Positions 23,471 to 35,282 of a stretch of DNA of 64,000 nucleotides are shown here, piece after piece. Position 1 is the first letter of the stretch, and the number at the start of each line of letters is the position of its first letter. The position numbers and the translations under genes are program-made. Origin of the DNA: Setoptus koraiensis (Eukaryota > Arthropoda); assembly GCA_048013815.1 (NCBI GenBank), contig CM106586.1, forward strand, positions 13,330,001 through 13,394,000. Direction: 5' to 3'. Under the pieces are notes generated by a model. That model was given only the letters and a program-made list of their open reading frames with translations, did not search any database and was not told the origin of the DNA.

Positions 23471-24201
23471 GCGGCACAACGAATGCAAATCGCTCGATTG
23501 TAACTGTAACAAATGGCGCTCGCAAACATTGTGAGTCACAATTTGTGACGCTGAACGGGCCAAACAATAGCGGCCTATATCGAACAGGATGTTGCTCAAT
23601 GTCAAGCTCTATAGGGTTGAGACAGGGGCAAAAACACTTGTCGAAAGAACGTTCTCTGGCGGGTTGTTTCTCTTTCGTTTCTGGTTATAGGCGAATAAAG
23701 AAATCTGTGAGCGGCACGATCAACAAGTGACCGTGATAACGCTTCAGTCACGACTTTATAAATGCTAATGTCTCAATTAGCTATCCGGCAATCAGTTGGC
23801 TGGCTCGCCAGCGAACAGCGACCCCGGCCGAGCCGGCGAAGCTTTCGGACCGAGTCAGCCAACGAGCCATTGTAGCTGCGTCGTGAGCTGTTGTGATGGC
23901 ACCCAATTGTAAGCGAAATTTCGCGTTTTGAAGTGAGCATCGGCCAGCCGATTTGTTTGCAGAGTTGTTTGTATGCGTTATTACAAACAAATGATGGTGC
24001 TCATTGAGAATCAATTGGCGAGGTGTGACGAGGTGTCACCTGTGTTCAACTGTGACAAATTGTACAAAATCCTCTGGCTAGACTGTTCTGGCAAGACCGC
24101 TTTGGCGAGACTGGCCAGCATTGGAGGGGACATTCGTGCGGTGGCCGTCAGACTGCACTGCTGTCGTGGCTGATCGCAGCTTGTCCACTTGGCCATCAAT
24201 T

Positions 24202-24226
24202 TGCGATCAATCGGTTTCGTTTGTCG
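24202..24226 (+). repeat. Left copy of 25-bp direct repeat flanking inverted copy B
   Basis: Begins TGCGATCAATCGGTTTCGTT and is identical over 25 bases to 24704-24728. The pair brackets inverted copy B like a long target-site duplication. Confidence 0.92.
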
Positions 24227-24310
24227 ACAATAACATGGCCGACAATGAATTCGGGGCCAGCAGCCGGCAGCCAGATCAAATGGCGCTGCCGAGCGAATTC
24301 CGAGCCGGCC

Positions 24311-24424
24311 GGCTCACTGGCTCACTGGCTCGCTGGCTCACTGGCTCGCTGGCTCACTGGCTCGCTGGCTCACTGGCTCGCTGGCTCGCTGGCTCACTGG
24401 CTCACTGGCTCGCTGGCTGGCTGG
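24311..24424. repeat. 8-bp minisatellite, units GGCTCACT and GGCTCGCT
   Basis: Thirteen head-to-tail octamers differing only at one position, ending in plain GGCT units. It lies inside inverted copy B. Confidence 0.95.
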
Positions 24425-24555
24425 CAGCCGAAATTAGATTAAATATTAGATAACCAGATCTACTGGATAGATTAGCCGGCCGCTTGCGTCGGACTGCTGA
24501 CTGCTCGCGCTCCGGCTAATCGGTAGCCGCCACTTGTGTTGTTGTAACGTAATAA

Positions 24556-24558
<3 letters not shown>

Positions 24559-24604
<46 letters not shown>
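24559..24604. repeat. CA dinucleotide microsatellite
   Basis: About 23 uninterrupted CA units, the longest in the window, inside inverted copy B. Confidence 0.95.
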
Positions 24605-24606
<2 letters not shown>

Positions 24607-24703
24607 AATCACCAAAGGCGAGATTATGATCTAATTCTTGTTGTTTTTCGCACAACAATTACATAACAACAACAGCAGCAACAGCCAGAAAGGGCAACAA
24701 CTA

Positions 24704-24728
24704 TGCGATCAATCGGTTTCGTTTGTCG
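24704..24728 (+). repeat. Right copy of 25-bp direct repeat flanking inverted copy B
   Basis: Identical to 24202-24226 over 25 bases. Confidence 0.92.
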
Positions 24729-25576
24729 CTGGCGCTTTCGTGCGCCAAGCGTTTCGTCTCGTACTCGTCTGATGACAGTTGGCCTCGTTGTCGAGAGAAG
24801 AGGCAAGACAAGACGAGACGAAGAAGAGAAAAAGGCGAGAAAAAGACGGGAAAAGTGCGAAAAAAGACGAGAAAAAGACGAGAGGAAGCCATATAAATAA
24901 TCTTTTCAGTGTGGCTGTCGTCGCTATTTAGGAGGCACGTTCATTGTTGTCGAGTGTGCAAATATTGTGACAATATGCGCGCTGTCATCGATTGCAGCAG
25001 TCCAGTCATTGATAGTGGCCGATGAGTGCGACACAACGCAATCTCTCCTCGGCATAATGGACCAGAGTTGTTTTGGGCAGTGAAAAGCGAGCCGCTGAAA
25101 AGAAATTCTTTTCGACGGCGATTCGTTTCGTTCGTTCAGTTCTTTTCGGCCGCTTTGTGGCGATTGTTGGCGCTGAGTTGCTGCTAAAATTCAAGTTATT
25201 AATAGATGGACAGACAGCGCATATGAAGCGCATATAATGAGACATGAGTTAGACAAGTGGAATTTGCACAAAAACAAAACCATGCAGACACCTACAAAAG
25301 GAAACACTGCAACCTGTTGCTCGCTTGCAACCTGGGCAGCGTCGCCTTGTGTGTCGATCGGACGGCGACTTTGGCACTTTGCACTGATCGAGCACTGATA
25401 ATATGTTCGCACCTCGCAAGCGGGCATATTATGGCAGCAAACGAGCTGGACACAATCATCATTCTTCATTCCGATCGTTCTCACTCTAATTCTTTTCAAT
25501 TCTTTAGAAAAAAATTCTTTTCACTGTCTGCTCGCTCGGCAGCGAGTCTTGCTCTCGAGCCTTTGAAACTGTTGGT

Positions 25577-25632
25577 CCTTCGAGCGGCGAAACCTTCGAG
25601 CGGCGAAACCTTCGAGCGGCGAACCATTCGAA
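25577..25632. repeat. 16-bp tandem repeat, unit CCTTCGAGCGGCGAAA
   Basis: Three copies followed by degenerate CGAACAGCGAA units. Confidence 0.9.
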
Positions 25633-26439
25633 CAGCGAACAGCGAGCGGCCGAACGGGCCAGTCGGGCTTCTTTCGGCCAGTGATGATATCAGCGCTGAT
25701 TGCTGTGTGCATTTACGACACTGGCCTCACTAATGGTCAGTCGTTGGCCAGTGACTGTTTGCCACTGAAACGATTTGACGTGATCTGATTTAATTAACAG
25801 GCACTGGCTTCCCGTTGGCCGCCGTTCAACTCCGGCTGGCCAATATTTGTCTCGCCGTCCATTTAGCGCCGCATCAATTCATCGAGCGTCGTCGTCTCGT
25901 GTCCTTGTTATGACGGCCACTCTAACCTCCGTCCAGCCAGCCATCGGCAACATCAATTTGGCCAGCCGTCCAGCCCTGTCCAGCGTCCAATGTCCAGCGA
26001 TATCGTCGTGGCCGTCGTCGCCGTCGTCGCAAGTTTATTTATCGTCGCAAGTCGCAGTTCGCAGTTGAGTTTGCATACAGACCAGACTTGGCCAGCCGCG
26101 CACACTTACGCAGGCATACGCAGCGAGCAGAAAAAGAAGCTTCTCGAGTCGACAATCTCGACGGCGAAGCTCTCGTTGGCTCGCATTTCGTCCACGCTTG
26201 CGGATAAACTTGTGCCAATACAATCGCCGGCTCAACTTGTGCGCGCCAAACACAAATTCGACGGAGGCAGACACACGGCGCGCAAGAATCATTTGCAGAC
26301 AAATTTATCCACAAAGTTTAACAAGCGTGATCAATTTCGACGATAACGAGCTCTCTCTCTCTATTTTGCCTCGGGCCGCGAAACGTTTGACGCGCTTCTT
26401 GGGCTCGACATTCACTCGACCACTGCCCCTGCACTCAGG

Positions 26440-26524
26440 CCTGCCCTCACCTGAGCTCGCCTGCCCTCGCCTGCCTCACCTGAGCTCGCCTGCCCTCACC
26501 TGAGCTCGCCTGAGCTCACCTGAG
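26440..26524. repeat. Tandem array of TCACCTGAGCTCGCCTGCCC-like units
   Basis: Irregular copies alternate CTGCCCTC and CTGAGCTC words. The array holds at least four TCACCTG motifs. Confidence 0.8.
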
Positions 26525-28315
26525 TTGTGCCAGCGCAGTTGGTGCCGTTGACACCGCGCTCGACAAATCTTGTGTCGAGACGATCTTGCCTCAGACCTCA
26601 GATCTCATTTCGGACGATCGGCTGAGCTCGGTCACGCTGCCCGGCAGCGGCTTCCGGCACGAGAATCGGCCCGCTGCCGGCCCGCCACTTGTTGCTCGCC
26701 CTGTGCCATTGCGGCGACACGCGAGCCACTTCCGGCGGCGGCGGCCGGCATCGCCGTGCAATCAGAGAGGGGCGCAGCGGCGCCGATTGAGTCGTCACAC
26801 CGACCGTCTTGAGTTATCATCGGCACTGTCGGCCGGAACAATGATTGAGATGTGCGTTGTTTGTTATTGGTCGGTGCGTTACTCCCAAAAATACAATGGC
26901 CCGCGAAATGGCTCGCGAAATGGCCTGCGAACTGGCAAACTGGGATGGGGTCAGCGTTGCCGCTGGAAATTGAAATCGGAGCCTTAGAATGGCGAAAGAA
27001 TTGAATGCGTCAGCCGTTGGTCGGACGTCTCAAACAATGGACCGCGACACAATGATAGATCGGCGAGCTAGATGGATCGGCGCCATTAGCTGGAGTTAGC
27101 GATTTGCCAAGAGAAGCGCCGACTGGCCGCTTGCGTCGGCCCGCTCACATCATGTCCGACTGCTGGCTGGATATTGAGCAACCAAGGCTAACCACCTATA
27201 TACAATTTGTATAATACAAATGATGATATTAGCGGCGATGGGATCTCGCTAGAATGAATGAATAATTATCGATGGTACCGCACCCGCTCGCAACGACAGC
27301 GCCGGCAACCAGCGGCCACAGCAACGACGACGGCAGCAACAACAAGTGCATTGTTTGGCGAGAGGGCACTGCATTAGCGAGCACTCGAGTGGACAGAGAT
27401 GGCACAAACAGAGAGAGAGAGAGAGTGGATAATTAATAATGTCGGCATCGAGCGAAAGAAGCATCAACAAAGAGAAGAAGCCAGCGGCCGACAGCGACGA
27501 CCGACAAGAAGAAGTCTCAATTTTGTTCTCGATTGAGCGCGCAGCAACAACAGCAACAACGGCAACAACAAATCACAATCATAAACTGTATGCAAATGAG
27601 CGAACAAGTTGCGTATCCATGACTGTTGGTGGTTGCGCTCATCACCGAAACCGCATTCGAACAGTTCGCAAGCTGCGAGCAGCGAACTGCGAACTGGCAA
27701 CGGCGAGCCGGCCCGAAATTCGAGATTCGCCATTCGAAATTCGAAATTCGAGAAGAGAGCAGACGCGCAAACGGACCATGCGCAGCGAAAAACAAATGAA
27801 ACAAAGAACAAAGATTTCCATTCTTGTTCGCTTGATTGAAACTTTATTATTACTCACTTATTACTTATCATTACATAACACACAATTACAGAGAGACGCG
27901 CCACACTCACTTGCGAGCTTTGTTAGTGCGGCCGCGGCCGGCAAATTGCTGCTGCTAACAATCGACCAAATCAATTATCTTTAATAATCTTGTTCAACAT
28001 GATCAATTAGGCACACACAATGCTCTTGACCACCATCTTCGAATTCGCCATTCGTCCAGCACACGCTCGCTCGAATTGGCGCCATTCTCATTCTCGTTCG
28101 CATTCGAACTCTCATTCGAATTCTCGTTCGAATTCGAATTCGCACTCGATTCTATTCTCGTTCGAGCCGGCACACTTACTTACTTACACCTGTTGCTGGT
28201 GCACACACAATCGGGCACACGGTGCGCCGTTTGATTTGCTTGCAATCAATTGCAGGATTGTGCGCGGCGCGCAATCAGAAACATTGCACATGATTGCTCA
28301 TCTCAGTGATGCAGT

Positions 28316-28350
28316 CAGTCTATTGAATTCTAGCAGAATTCAATAGACTG
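28316..28350. repeat. Perfect hairpin, 16-bp stem, 3-base loop
   Basis: CAGTCTATTGAATTCT, loop AGC, then the exact reverse complement. Confidence 0.93.
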
Positions 28351-29918
28351 TGCCACACGGCCAAACTCATTATCTCTCCAATTATTGTTGACTTCATTAG
28401 CGACTCGCCTGTCGTTGTTGACTGTATTAATTTGTTGGTCGAGATGCTGTGCGCGAGATCCTGTGAGACATGCAAATTCTTTTCTGTGCCCATCCATCAC
28501 TCGCGCACCTACTATTTGCACATGAATCGGTCGCATTGTTGCGCTGACATGGGCTGCGATGGGCGCCCCATCGCATAGCTCGGACATTGTCCGGCGCGCT
28601 CGTGACGCCATCATCTCGTCAGACTTTGCGGCTTTGAGGCTCTCGCATGACTCTCACATGATATGACAGCTCAATGAATTGGCTCATTAGTGGCGCTGGC
28701 CAGGGTGCACACAGCTGACAACGAGTCACGGCCGGCAATTGGACGCATCAACTTAAGCGGTCTCGACATAATGTTGTGGTGCCGGCAACCATTCAATTCG
28801 GGCCGAGCGTGACCGCGCAGTCACGACTCGTCGGGCCGCCAACGATCGGGCCGCCAGCAATCGGGCCGGCGGCGATCGTGGCGCCGTTTGCGTTGCGCAA
28901 CAGGCCACTTGGCGCTTGCTGCAGCACAGGCTTGCGACTTGCCATCGGTAATTGGAGCAAACAGGGCGCTTGTGTGAGCTATGAGCCGAATCCATGAATG
29001 GATTCGCGTGCCACTCGCTGCCCGTATAATACGGGCCTTGTAATACGGGCCTTATAATACGGGCCGTATTGTCGGTTGCCCGTTGGGCGTCGCTCCGCGA
29101 GCGGGCGGACGGGCCAACAAGCGGCCGTGGCGGGCGCGCAGCGACGGTGAACGGGCAACCAACAATATGCGGTGTGCCCGGTCAGTGTGCCACAATTGCT
29201 GGTTCACAAACGGCGGCGGCGGCTCAAGTTGCCAGCGGCCGTGAGAGATGCCAACAGTGATAATGAGCGCTCGTCAAGTGCTCACAAGCCACAAGCTAAA
29301 CGTATGTTTATATGCGTTCCATTCAATTAAGTTTGATTTGACAACGACAGCCAGCTGATCCGATTCTTGCCATCGGGCAAACTGACGCAAGCAAGCGCAC
29401 GACGACGACGACGACACGCCGAAATGTCTACAACTCACTGACCATCATCTCACCTGTGCGCAGAGCGTGTGTCCACAAACAATCCACAAGTGTGTCCACC
29501 GACACACACACACACACACACGGGCAAGAATGTGGCATTTGTGTGCGCTCACCTTGATACAATAAGCCACTCAAAGTCAACAGGTTGCCCGCTCCAATTG
29601 TCGGTGCTGCCGGCGGGCTTGCCCGACGGCCGGCCGACCTGTCGTTGCTGTTGCTGTTGTTGCCGTTGTTGTTGTTGCTGTTGTTGCTGTTGCCGGTCAG
29701 CCGAGCTGGCAGTGGAGTGGCCAAATCGCGTCAGGTGACGACGAGCAGTAGTCGAGTCCGCGTGCAGTGAGCGCGCCGAAAAACAAACCACTGACCACCG
29801 ACCAGCGGCCATTGGTCTGTCAAACAAATAAACTCACCTGTCACAATCGCCGCACTTTGCGCCAGGTGAGGTGGGCGTGCGGGCCGAGCTGTGGGCCGGC
29901 CGGCCGGCCGTTCAACGT

Positions 29919-29995
29919 TGCACAACATTGCACCACATTGCACCACATTGCACAACATTGCACCACATTGCACAACATTGCACCGCACTGCACAA
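29919..29995. repeat. 10-bp tandem repeat, unit ATTGCACMAC
   Basis: About eight copies alternating ATTGCACCAC and ATTGCACAAC. Confidence 0.92.
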
Positions 29996-32704
29996 CAAGG
30001 CCGCTCAACGGCGTGTGCAATGTTGCGCAATGTTGCCGCTGTCCGGTCATTAGCAAGTGTCAGTGGTCATCATCTCGTTACCAACTTGCGCCCGTTAATG
30101 TCAGTTGTGTGTGTGTGCGCTGATAATTGGCGCACACAAACACTTGTAACTCGCAAGTCATGAGCCGGTGAATACTGCTCAACATTTCACACCTGAGATT
30201 GTCGGCCCGAGATATTCGCGGCCCGATATCAGCGATATTCACAAGCAAATATCGCGCAGCAATCAAGTTGCTCGACCGATTTCATCGGGTGCTCTCATCA
30301 ATTCATGAGGGCATTTGCCAGCGTCACAAGCGTTTAGCAGCATCCGGTGACGTTGAGCCATGACGCAAACAAGCAGCGTTTGTGTCATGGGCGAGGGGGC
30401 CAAGTGAAAAATTCTTGGAGTGGCGCCACATGCGCGCTTGTTTCGGATGAGCGAGAAAAGAAAAGAGCCCTAAAAAAGGGACAAAACTGCGCTCATCGCG
30501 CCGGATAGCTGTGCCCGTGTCAGCGATCTTTTGCTTCTTTTCATCGTTTATTTGGCGGGTTTAAAGCGTCGACGGTGTCCGTGGGGCCCAGATATGTCAG
30601 CGGGGTATAAACATATTTGAGGTTAGGTAGCAGCGCACTGACACACCCACTTGTCAATCAGTTACATCCGCTTGTTTATTACACGCGCTCGACTGTGCGC
30701 CCGACTCTGCGGGCCTTTTGGCGTCTACGCAAACTCGCTCGTACCCTGTCTTGCGCTGGGCACTGCCTTTGGGCAACCGGGTATTTTGGTGTTTCGGAGT
30801 GACGTAATGGTGCCTGTTGGCAAAGCGAATGTGCCCACTATTGTCTATGTGTTTATGTGTAAAAGTTCACGTGCGCAAAACAATATTCACACATCTGAAA
30901 AGAACGTCTAAAAAGAATATCTAAGAAGGGGGGGGGGATTTATGGGCAGTTACGCGCGACTCGCACGGTGCGAGGTATAGGCAGGTAGAGAGCGTTTGAT
31001 GCGAGTTGTTGTTGTTGTTTGCTGTTATTGTCAGTGTCGTTGTTGTTGTTTGTGTAGTTGCCACTAAATGTGTGTTATTGCTGTGTGCGCAGATAAACAA
31101 CGAGTTGTCGTTGGTGGTGCCAGCAACATCAACAGCAACAGCGCCAGACAAACAAGCTGGCGAGGAGCTGCCAGTTTTGCGCTTACGTCAGGCCCATTTC
31201 AGGTGAGCTCACTCGCCGTGAGCCGGCTTGTCGGCAGCATTGTTACACGCCCGAAGATACCTGTTCACCTGTTCACCTGTGCGGCTTGCCGGCGCTTGTG
31301 CGAGCTGTTTGCTGGCTCGTTTGTGAGCTCGGCGGGCTCGGCGAGCGATCGGGCCGGTCGACATCAACAAATGCGAACGTTTCTCTGTGAGGCTGGCGTT
31401 AGAGAGCGACGCAATAGATAAAACTATAATCATTAGAATTATAATTACAATCATGTGTGCATAATGAGTAAATATTTATAGCAGCCGCGGTATTGTGCGC
31501 GGTCGGACAGTCATTTTTTCTGCGAATTGCCGTCGACGAGCTGCAAATGAAATATTATACTTAGTTTGCCAGCGAGTGTGTGTGTGTGTGTGTTGTAATC
31601 AGCAGTCGGAGCGGAGAAAAGAGCCAGCCGAGATACGAGCGATAGAAGCTGCTGCTGCTGGCTCGCCAAAATCAGCAGCAAATCACTATAAAACGCACTA
31701 ACGTCATGCGCAAACTCTATCTCGCGAGCGCCACACACAGGTGAGCCAAACAGACCGACAGACGGACGGACAGACAAACAGAAAGCCATAGAGACAGGTG
31801 AGCGAGACAGTGGTTGGCTTGACGTCAGATGCCCAGCGAGCGCTGCCTTCCCCTTGTCTAGTTTCGCTCCAGTGGCAACTCGACAGGGGGCAGGCATTGC
31901 GCACGCTCAGTAGCGTCCAGGTGAGACGAAAACACTTGTTGTTGTCGTTGTTGTTGCTGCTCGATTGTTGTTATTAGTTAGCAAGTGGCGGCAGTTTGCA
32001 TTCGACTGATTCGCTGGCTGGCTAGCTGATTCGCGAATTTCTTTCTCGCTGCGCATCTGATCGCAAGCCGAACATCGCTCATTCGTTCGAAAGCGACAGC
32101 AGCTCGCATCTTTCGCCAATTGATCGCATTTCAACTCACTGTAAGCGCGTGCCCACTCATCACGACAACCACAACCAACAACAACAACGAAAACAAACAG
32201 CAGCAGCAACAACAACATCCAGACAAAACTGACACAACACGCGCGAGACGGCACGACAAGTGCAACAGTCTGCTCAACAAGTGACAATCGCCGATTCGAA
32301 TCACTGTCAGACTCCGACGAGATACGACACAAAATAAATTCCATTTCGACACGCCAACACACACCGAGAATCGCAGCATGAAGCACGTGTCCAGTGATCT
32401 ATAAGACCGCCAAATATTTGCATACACAATCAACAATAAGACTGAAAAGGAGTAATAATACAATAATCGCCAGTGAGCATCAAGTGAATTTGTGACACAT
32501 CTGCAACAATAGCCGCGCGTGAATAGCCACGTGTGAATAGTTCGTCCGTCCGGCTCGGCTGGCGCACTCTCGACAGGGGCCCGGCCTCTAATCTGTTTTG
32601 GGGGTAAGTAAAAAGTGACTGTTTGCTGACACAAACGAACACAAGTGACAAGTGCGAAATGGGCTGCCGCAAATTTGATTGTCGACGCCAGAAATCAGCG
32701 GCCA

Positions 32705-32743
32705 GCCATTTCAATTTGTCAGCTGGCGGCCAATTGAAATGGC
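32705..32743. repeat. Hairpin, 12-bp stem
   Basis: GCCATTTCAATT and its exact reverse complement with a 15-base loop; next to a second hairpin at 32752. Confidence 0.85.
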
Positions 32744-32751
32744 GGCCAAAA

Positions 32752-32798
32752 CAGTGGACAGGTGAGTGGCTCGCCGCTGATCGCTGACCTGTCCACTG
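32752..32798. repeat. Hairpin, 12-bp stem, containing CAGGT/ACCTG
   Basis: CAGTGGACAGGT and its exact reverse complement with a 23-base loop, beginning nine bases after the previous hairpin. Confidence 0.85.
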
Positions 32799-33133
32799 GC
32801 TGTGAGAGTGTCTCGTCAGAGCGAGTTCAGCAGGTAGTTAAAGGGTTATTTGTGAGCAAACATAGCACATACAGCCAGACACAGTTGGCCAGCAAAGAGC
32901 GTGAGAATTTTCACTGAGTCGACGATGATTATAATGATTGTTTGCTCAATAAATATCCAACTGTCCGTCAGGTGAGTGTGTGTGTGTGTGTGACTTACCT
33001 GTGCACGGCTTATGTTACATAAGCGACTCGAAGTGTTGCTTGTATCGCCACTTGAGTTGTTGCGCTTTGAGTGGCTGGTCTTGTGGCTGGTTGCTGCCGG
33101 CTCGCCGATATGTCGGCTTGCGATCGGTCATTT

Positions 33134-33196
33134 GCGATTGCTCGATGCGATTGCTCGATGCGATTGCTCGATGCGATCGCTCGATGCGATCGCTCA
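33134..33196. repeat. 13-bp tandem repeat, unit GCGATTGCTCGAT
   Basis: Nearly five copies; the last ones change to GCGATCGCTCGAT. Confidence 0.92.
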
Positions 33197-33816
33197 ATCA
33201 GGCGGCGAGCGATCGATGAGCAAGTAGATCACGATTGGCCGTTGCGTGATTTACATGTATTACGGCCTGGTTGGCCGTTGGCACGAAGCAACAATCAGCG
33301 CAAAATATCCGGTGTGCTGTTGTGTTGTGGTGGCCAAAACACAGGGCTCATTTTATCGGAAACTTATCGGCTCGAGCGGCTCGAATGTGTGCCTTTGTGT
33401 CGTGCCACAAGCAACTGTTTCGTGCCACATGGCCCCATGCCAACAGCCCGAAATAATGCCCGAAATAATGCTAGAAATAATGCCCAATCTATCACACGGC
33501 CACGACACACACAGTGAGTGACCGTGAAAGTTTGCCAAACGAGAGCATGCCGATCTTATCGGACAATAAACACACAGACAGTCAAAATAGATTAGCGATC
33601 GATGATTCATTGCGACCGCTCACCTTGGCCGCTCGGGCAGACGCGACGCGCCGCATCATTAACTTCTCATTAACGAGTTCATTATTCTGTTCTGATTCGC
33701 TCATTCATTCACTGGCAGCAGCAGCAGCAACAATAAGGACATAACAACCAGGATTTGCATAGCGGCAAATAGAGACGCTGAGCGATTAGTCAGTCCGGCA
33801 TTTGCGTCTATATACA

Positions 33817-33880
33817 ACAACAGCAGCAACAACAGCAACAACAACAGCAACAACAGCAACAACAACAGCAACAACAACAG

Positions 33881-33921
<41 letters not shown>

Positions 33922-33925
33922 CAAC
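33817..33925. repeat. CAA/CAG trinucleotide tract
   Basis: About 36 CAR triplets with one or two interruptions, 630 bases upstream of the bHLH start codon. The - strand reads as a long leucine run, which is a repeat artefact and not a gene. Confidence 0.92.
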
Positions 33926-34554
33926 AGGTGAACGGCTAAGCGGATTAATAGCTCATCGTCATTGTTTGGGTCGTCTGTTTGGCTAGCATTGGCTGGCTGG
34001 ATTAGCCCTGGCGGGCGCTAAGTTTGCGAATTGCTGTTTTATAATAATAGCCATGGCTCCACCTTTTGATTGAGCTTAGCCACAACTACCTGTTGGCCAT
34101 GTTTGTTTGTCTTGCCAGCCCATCCAAGGTCCAGCGGTTGTTTGGTTTGCGTTGTTGCGCAACCAGCACTTTACAATTGTATTAAGCAAATATTGACTAT
34201 TCACCGACAGACTGGCCGCCATTGAGCACGGCAGCAATTGGATCACACGAAGCAGCAATTGTTGTTGTGGTCGTTGTTGTTGTTGTTGTTGTTGTGTCGG
34301 AAGCAACAACAGTTATCAGCAGCAGCAGCAGCAGTCTATTTTATATTCACGCAGAGAGATTGTCGCACAAATATTCACACACACAAATATTCACACACAA
34401 AACAAAGTGTTACAATCAGCAACGATTAAATAACAAACATACAAATATCGCCACCGGAACAGGAGCGAGTCAACACACGAATTGCATAACACTGACATTG
34501 AATCAACACAACAATATATCGCAACAACAATTAAAACATACAACAAAACACAAA

Positions 34555-35007
34555 ATGGACGCCGTAGAACAGCGCCCCCTTCTAGATCAGCTGGGCAGTT
34601 TGTTTGATGAGCAAACGTTCATTAGTGATCTACTGTTAGACGAGGTCAACAATCATACGTCATGTAACGACCAGCACGACCACATGAGCCACGTTGTTAC
34701 AAGCTGCTGCTCACCTGTCACAAGTGCCTACTGTGACGACGACGATGTCGATCAAATGTTGGCCGGCCTAATGAGCGTTCACGATTCTCACCACCTAAAC
34801 CACATTCACAGTAGTATTCACCATAGTCATCATCATCACAATCATAATCATCATCATCATAGTCATCATCATGCCGATCTTAATCTCAATCTTAACAGAG
34901 TGGGCGAGCATGACGCAACAGCAACGGCAGAAGATGACCTCTATGAGGAGCTGAGGTTCTTGAAGGAGCCCGAAGACGACGAGTCCATGACGAGGGGCTC
35001 GCCACCG

Positions 35008-35038
<31 letters not shown>

Positions 35039-35244
35039 TCGTCACATCGTCCACCGGCACGGGCTATCATGACGATGCCACATATCCGATTATGCAATCA
35101 AACAGTCACTCAGCAATCAACAGTGTCAACACGACCGCCATTGACGGCCAGCACGAGGACACAAACACAAATCTGGTCTCACAAACACAACTGTCGCCAC
35201 ACTTGCACCACCACCACCAACAACAACAGCAACAGCAACAACAG

Positions 35245-35282
<38 letters not shown>

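Larger units (their letters stand above)
19647..24201. other. Non-coding spacer between the two inverted copies
   Basis: No supportable gene. It holds imperfect CAGGTAGCGCT repeats near 19870-19915, GGCGAATTC-type repeats near 19935-20000, a CA microsatellite (20242-20265), an 11-bp hairpin (20829-20880), a 15-bp tandem array (21732-21813), a perfect 42-bp palindrome (21879-21920) and several CAA/CAG or GTT/GCT trinucleotide tracts (21120-21200, 22235-22345, 23020-23105, 23397-23470). Confidence 0.6.
24224..24708 (-). repeat. Inverted duplication, copy B (inserted copy)
   Basis: Reverse complement of 19275-19646, 485 bases long. The 113 extra bases come mainly from octamer expansion (13 copies of GGCTCACT/GGCTCGCT instead of 2) and a longer CA run (about 46 bases instead of 13), partly offset by a 20-base segment lacking here. 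The copy is flanked by a perfect 25-bp direct repeat, and at both junctions a few bases (TCGA, TGCGA) are shared between repeat and source, which looks like microhomology. There is no poly(A) tail and no coding sequence. Confidence 0.92.
24729..32704. other. Non-coding stretch with many short tandem repeats
   Basis: No supportable gene. Open frames here overlap one another on both strands and consist of repeat-derived residues. Contents: AAAGACGAGAA-type purine repeats (24800-24895), a 16-bp array (25577-25632), a TCACCTGAGCTCGCC array (26440-26524), ATTCGAATTC-like repeats (27660-27760 and 28083-28168), a perfect hairpin (28316-28350), a 14-bp TAATACGGGCC array (29021-29065), a GTTGCTGTT tract (29640-29695) and a 10-bp array (29919-29995). 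A nine-base G run lies near 30930. Confidence 0.55.
32799..34554. other. Upstream region of the bHLH gene
   Basis: No other gene is supported. This region probably holds the promoter and 5' UTR of the bHLH gene. It contains a GT run (32975-32990), a 13-bp array (33134-33196) and a long CAA/CAG tract (33817-33925). The bHLH frame stays open back to about 34222 but without an ATG, so that part is read as leader. Confidence 0.5.

Noticed and set aside
32131-32634. 167-codon - strand open frame with hydrophobic runs
   Set aside because: Its cysteine, valine and leucine runs come from CAA/CAG repeats read on the other strand; there is no family resemblance.
33701-33922. Polyleucine open frame on the - strand
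   Set aside because: It is a translation of a CAG/CAA microsatellite.
34222-34554. Upstream extension of the bHLH frame
   Set aside because: The frame is open but contains no ATG and reads as valine and serine repeat runs; treated as leader.
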